A stretch of DNA of 6,229 nucleotides from Chloroflexota bacterium (GTDB lineage: Bacteria > Chloroflexota > Dehalococcoidia > SZUA-161 > JAUWZY01): positions 1 to 6,229 of the forward strand of contig JAUWZY010000056.1 of assembly GCA_030615045.1 (NCBI GenBank), read 5' to 3'. The position numbers were made by a program, and so were the translations under genes. Positions within the stretch are counted from its first letter, which is position 1. Every line of letters starts with the position of its first letter. Of this stretch, positions 5,804-6,229 are shown piece after piece. The notes below the pieces were generated by a model, which was given only the letters and a program-made list of their open reading frames with translations, ran no database searches and had not been told where the DNA came from.

Positions 5804-6229
5804 TTAACGGCCTCTCTTTCTAAGCCAAAAGGCAAGGATTAGACAAACCACTCCCATAAAGGCCAGGGTCGGGACTAACACCGTTAGCAGCCAGCTCTTG
5901 CCAGGTGTCGGACTCGGCTGTGGTGGTGGCTCGTCGTCTGACGCTGTGGTGTTGATGCTGAAGCTAACTGAGCCGGCCTCTCCCTCATTGCCAACCTTGT
6001 CCGTAGCTTTGACAAAGAAGGTATGGTCGCCATCTGGGACTGGGTGGGGCGAGGTCTAGGAGGTCACATTGCCGATCCAGGTCCATTCATCATCATCTAT
6101 CTTGATGCTATACCCGGCGATGTCTGCTAAGACAGAGGTTGCAGGGTCCCAGGTGAAGCAAGAGGTGTTGTCATTATCTGGGGTGGTTTTATGAATATTT
6201 GTTGGCATTGATGGTGGGGCGGTGTCGAT
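5804..6229 (-). pseudogene. Surface protein with Ig/fibronectin-like domain and C-terminal membrane anchor, broken by an in-frame TAG (5' part outside window)
   Basis: Reading from the right edge, an open frame of 57 codons meets a TAG at 6058-6056; the same frame continues for 83 codons to a TAA at 5806-5804. Both halves belong to one beta-sandwich domain. Before the stop come FTWDPATS, then GYSIKIDDDEWTWIGNVTS; after it come VPDGDHTFFVKATDKVGNEGE and a closing strand. This is the common pattern of extracellular Ig-like or fibronectin type III-like repeats, where a Tyr usually occupies the TAG position (VTSYTS), one base from TAC or TAT. Next come an acidic, proline-rich stalk (DDEPPPQPSPTPGKS) and a single membrane span of about 20-22 residues (WLLTVLVPTLAFMGVV onward) ending in RKRGR, which puts the domain outside the cell. 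There is no LPXTG motif. A recent nonsense mutation, a sequencing error, or readthrough are all possible. The protein's overall role is unknown because most of it lies outside. Confidence 0.75.

Noticed and set aside
5277..5807. Plus-strand open frame of 176 codons over cmk
   Set aside because: Entirely antisense to cmk, with low-complexity, His/Pro-rich translation and no motif; it also crosses the cmk promoter.

Overview
This window holds seven genes, all on the minus strand and packed almost without gaps. The order in the direction of transcription (right to left) is: the 3' end of a surface protein gene with an internal stop codon, cmk, plsC, ispH, ppsA, dgt, and the 5' end of dnaG. Base composition looks like mid-50s percent G+C by eye. 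The protein variants and gene order suggest a bacterium of the Chloroflexota, perhaps Dehalococcoidia-like and probably from an environmental assembly. That placement is inference from family resemblance and was not tested by any search.

Right end (about 5804-6229): the C-terminal part of an immunoglobulin/fibronectin-like surface protein that ends in a proline-rich stalk and one membrane anchor. An in-frame TAG falls in the middle of its last beta-sandwich domain. About 65 bases separate it from cmk. They contain a good sigma-70-type promoter so close to the cmk ATG that the transcript would be nearly leaderless.

Middle (4457 down to 3609, and up to 5738): cmk (CMP kinase), plsC (1-acylglycerol-3-phosphate acyltransferase) and ispH (HMBPP reductase) form one translationally coupled block. 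The cmk stop and plsC start overlap as TGATG, and the plsC end overlaps the ispH start. The block links pyrimidine nucleotides (CTP also feeds phospholipid synthesis), phosphatidic acid formation and isoprenoid precursors, so it is largely a membrane-precursor cluster.

Left part (3608 down to 1): a 57-60 base gap carries an extended -10 promoter and a strong Shine-Dalgarno. These lead into ppsA (phosphoenolpyruvate synthase), dgt (dNTP triphosphohydrolase family, HD domain) and dnaG (primase, N-terminal 84 residues only). ppsA and dgt overlap by 17 bases and dgt and dnaG are separated by one base, so the three read as one operon. rpoD may follow dnaG beyond the left edge, as in many bacteria.

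This is mainly a core housekeeping region, and I see no previously undescribed system. The points most worth a second look are the amber codon in the surface protein gene, loss of the first HD-domain histidine in Dgt (His to Tyr), and the near-leaderless cmk promoter. There is no gene-free stretch above 300 bases and no RNA gene, CRISPR array or insertion sequence that I can recognise.
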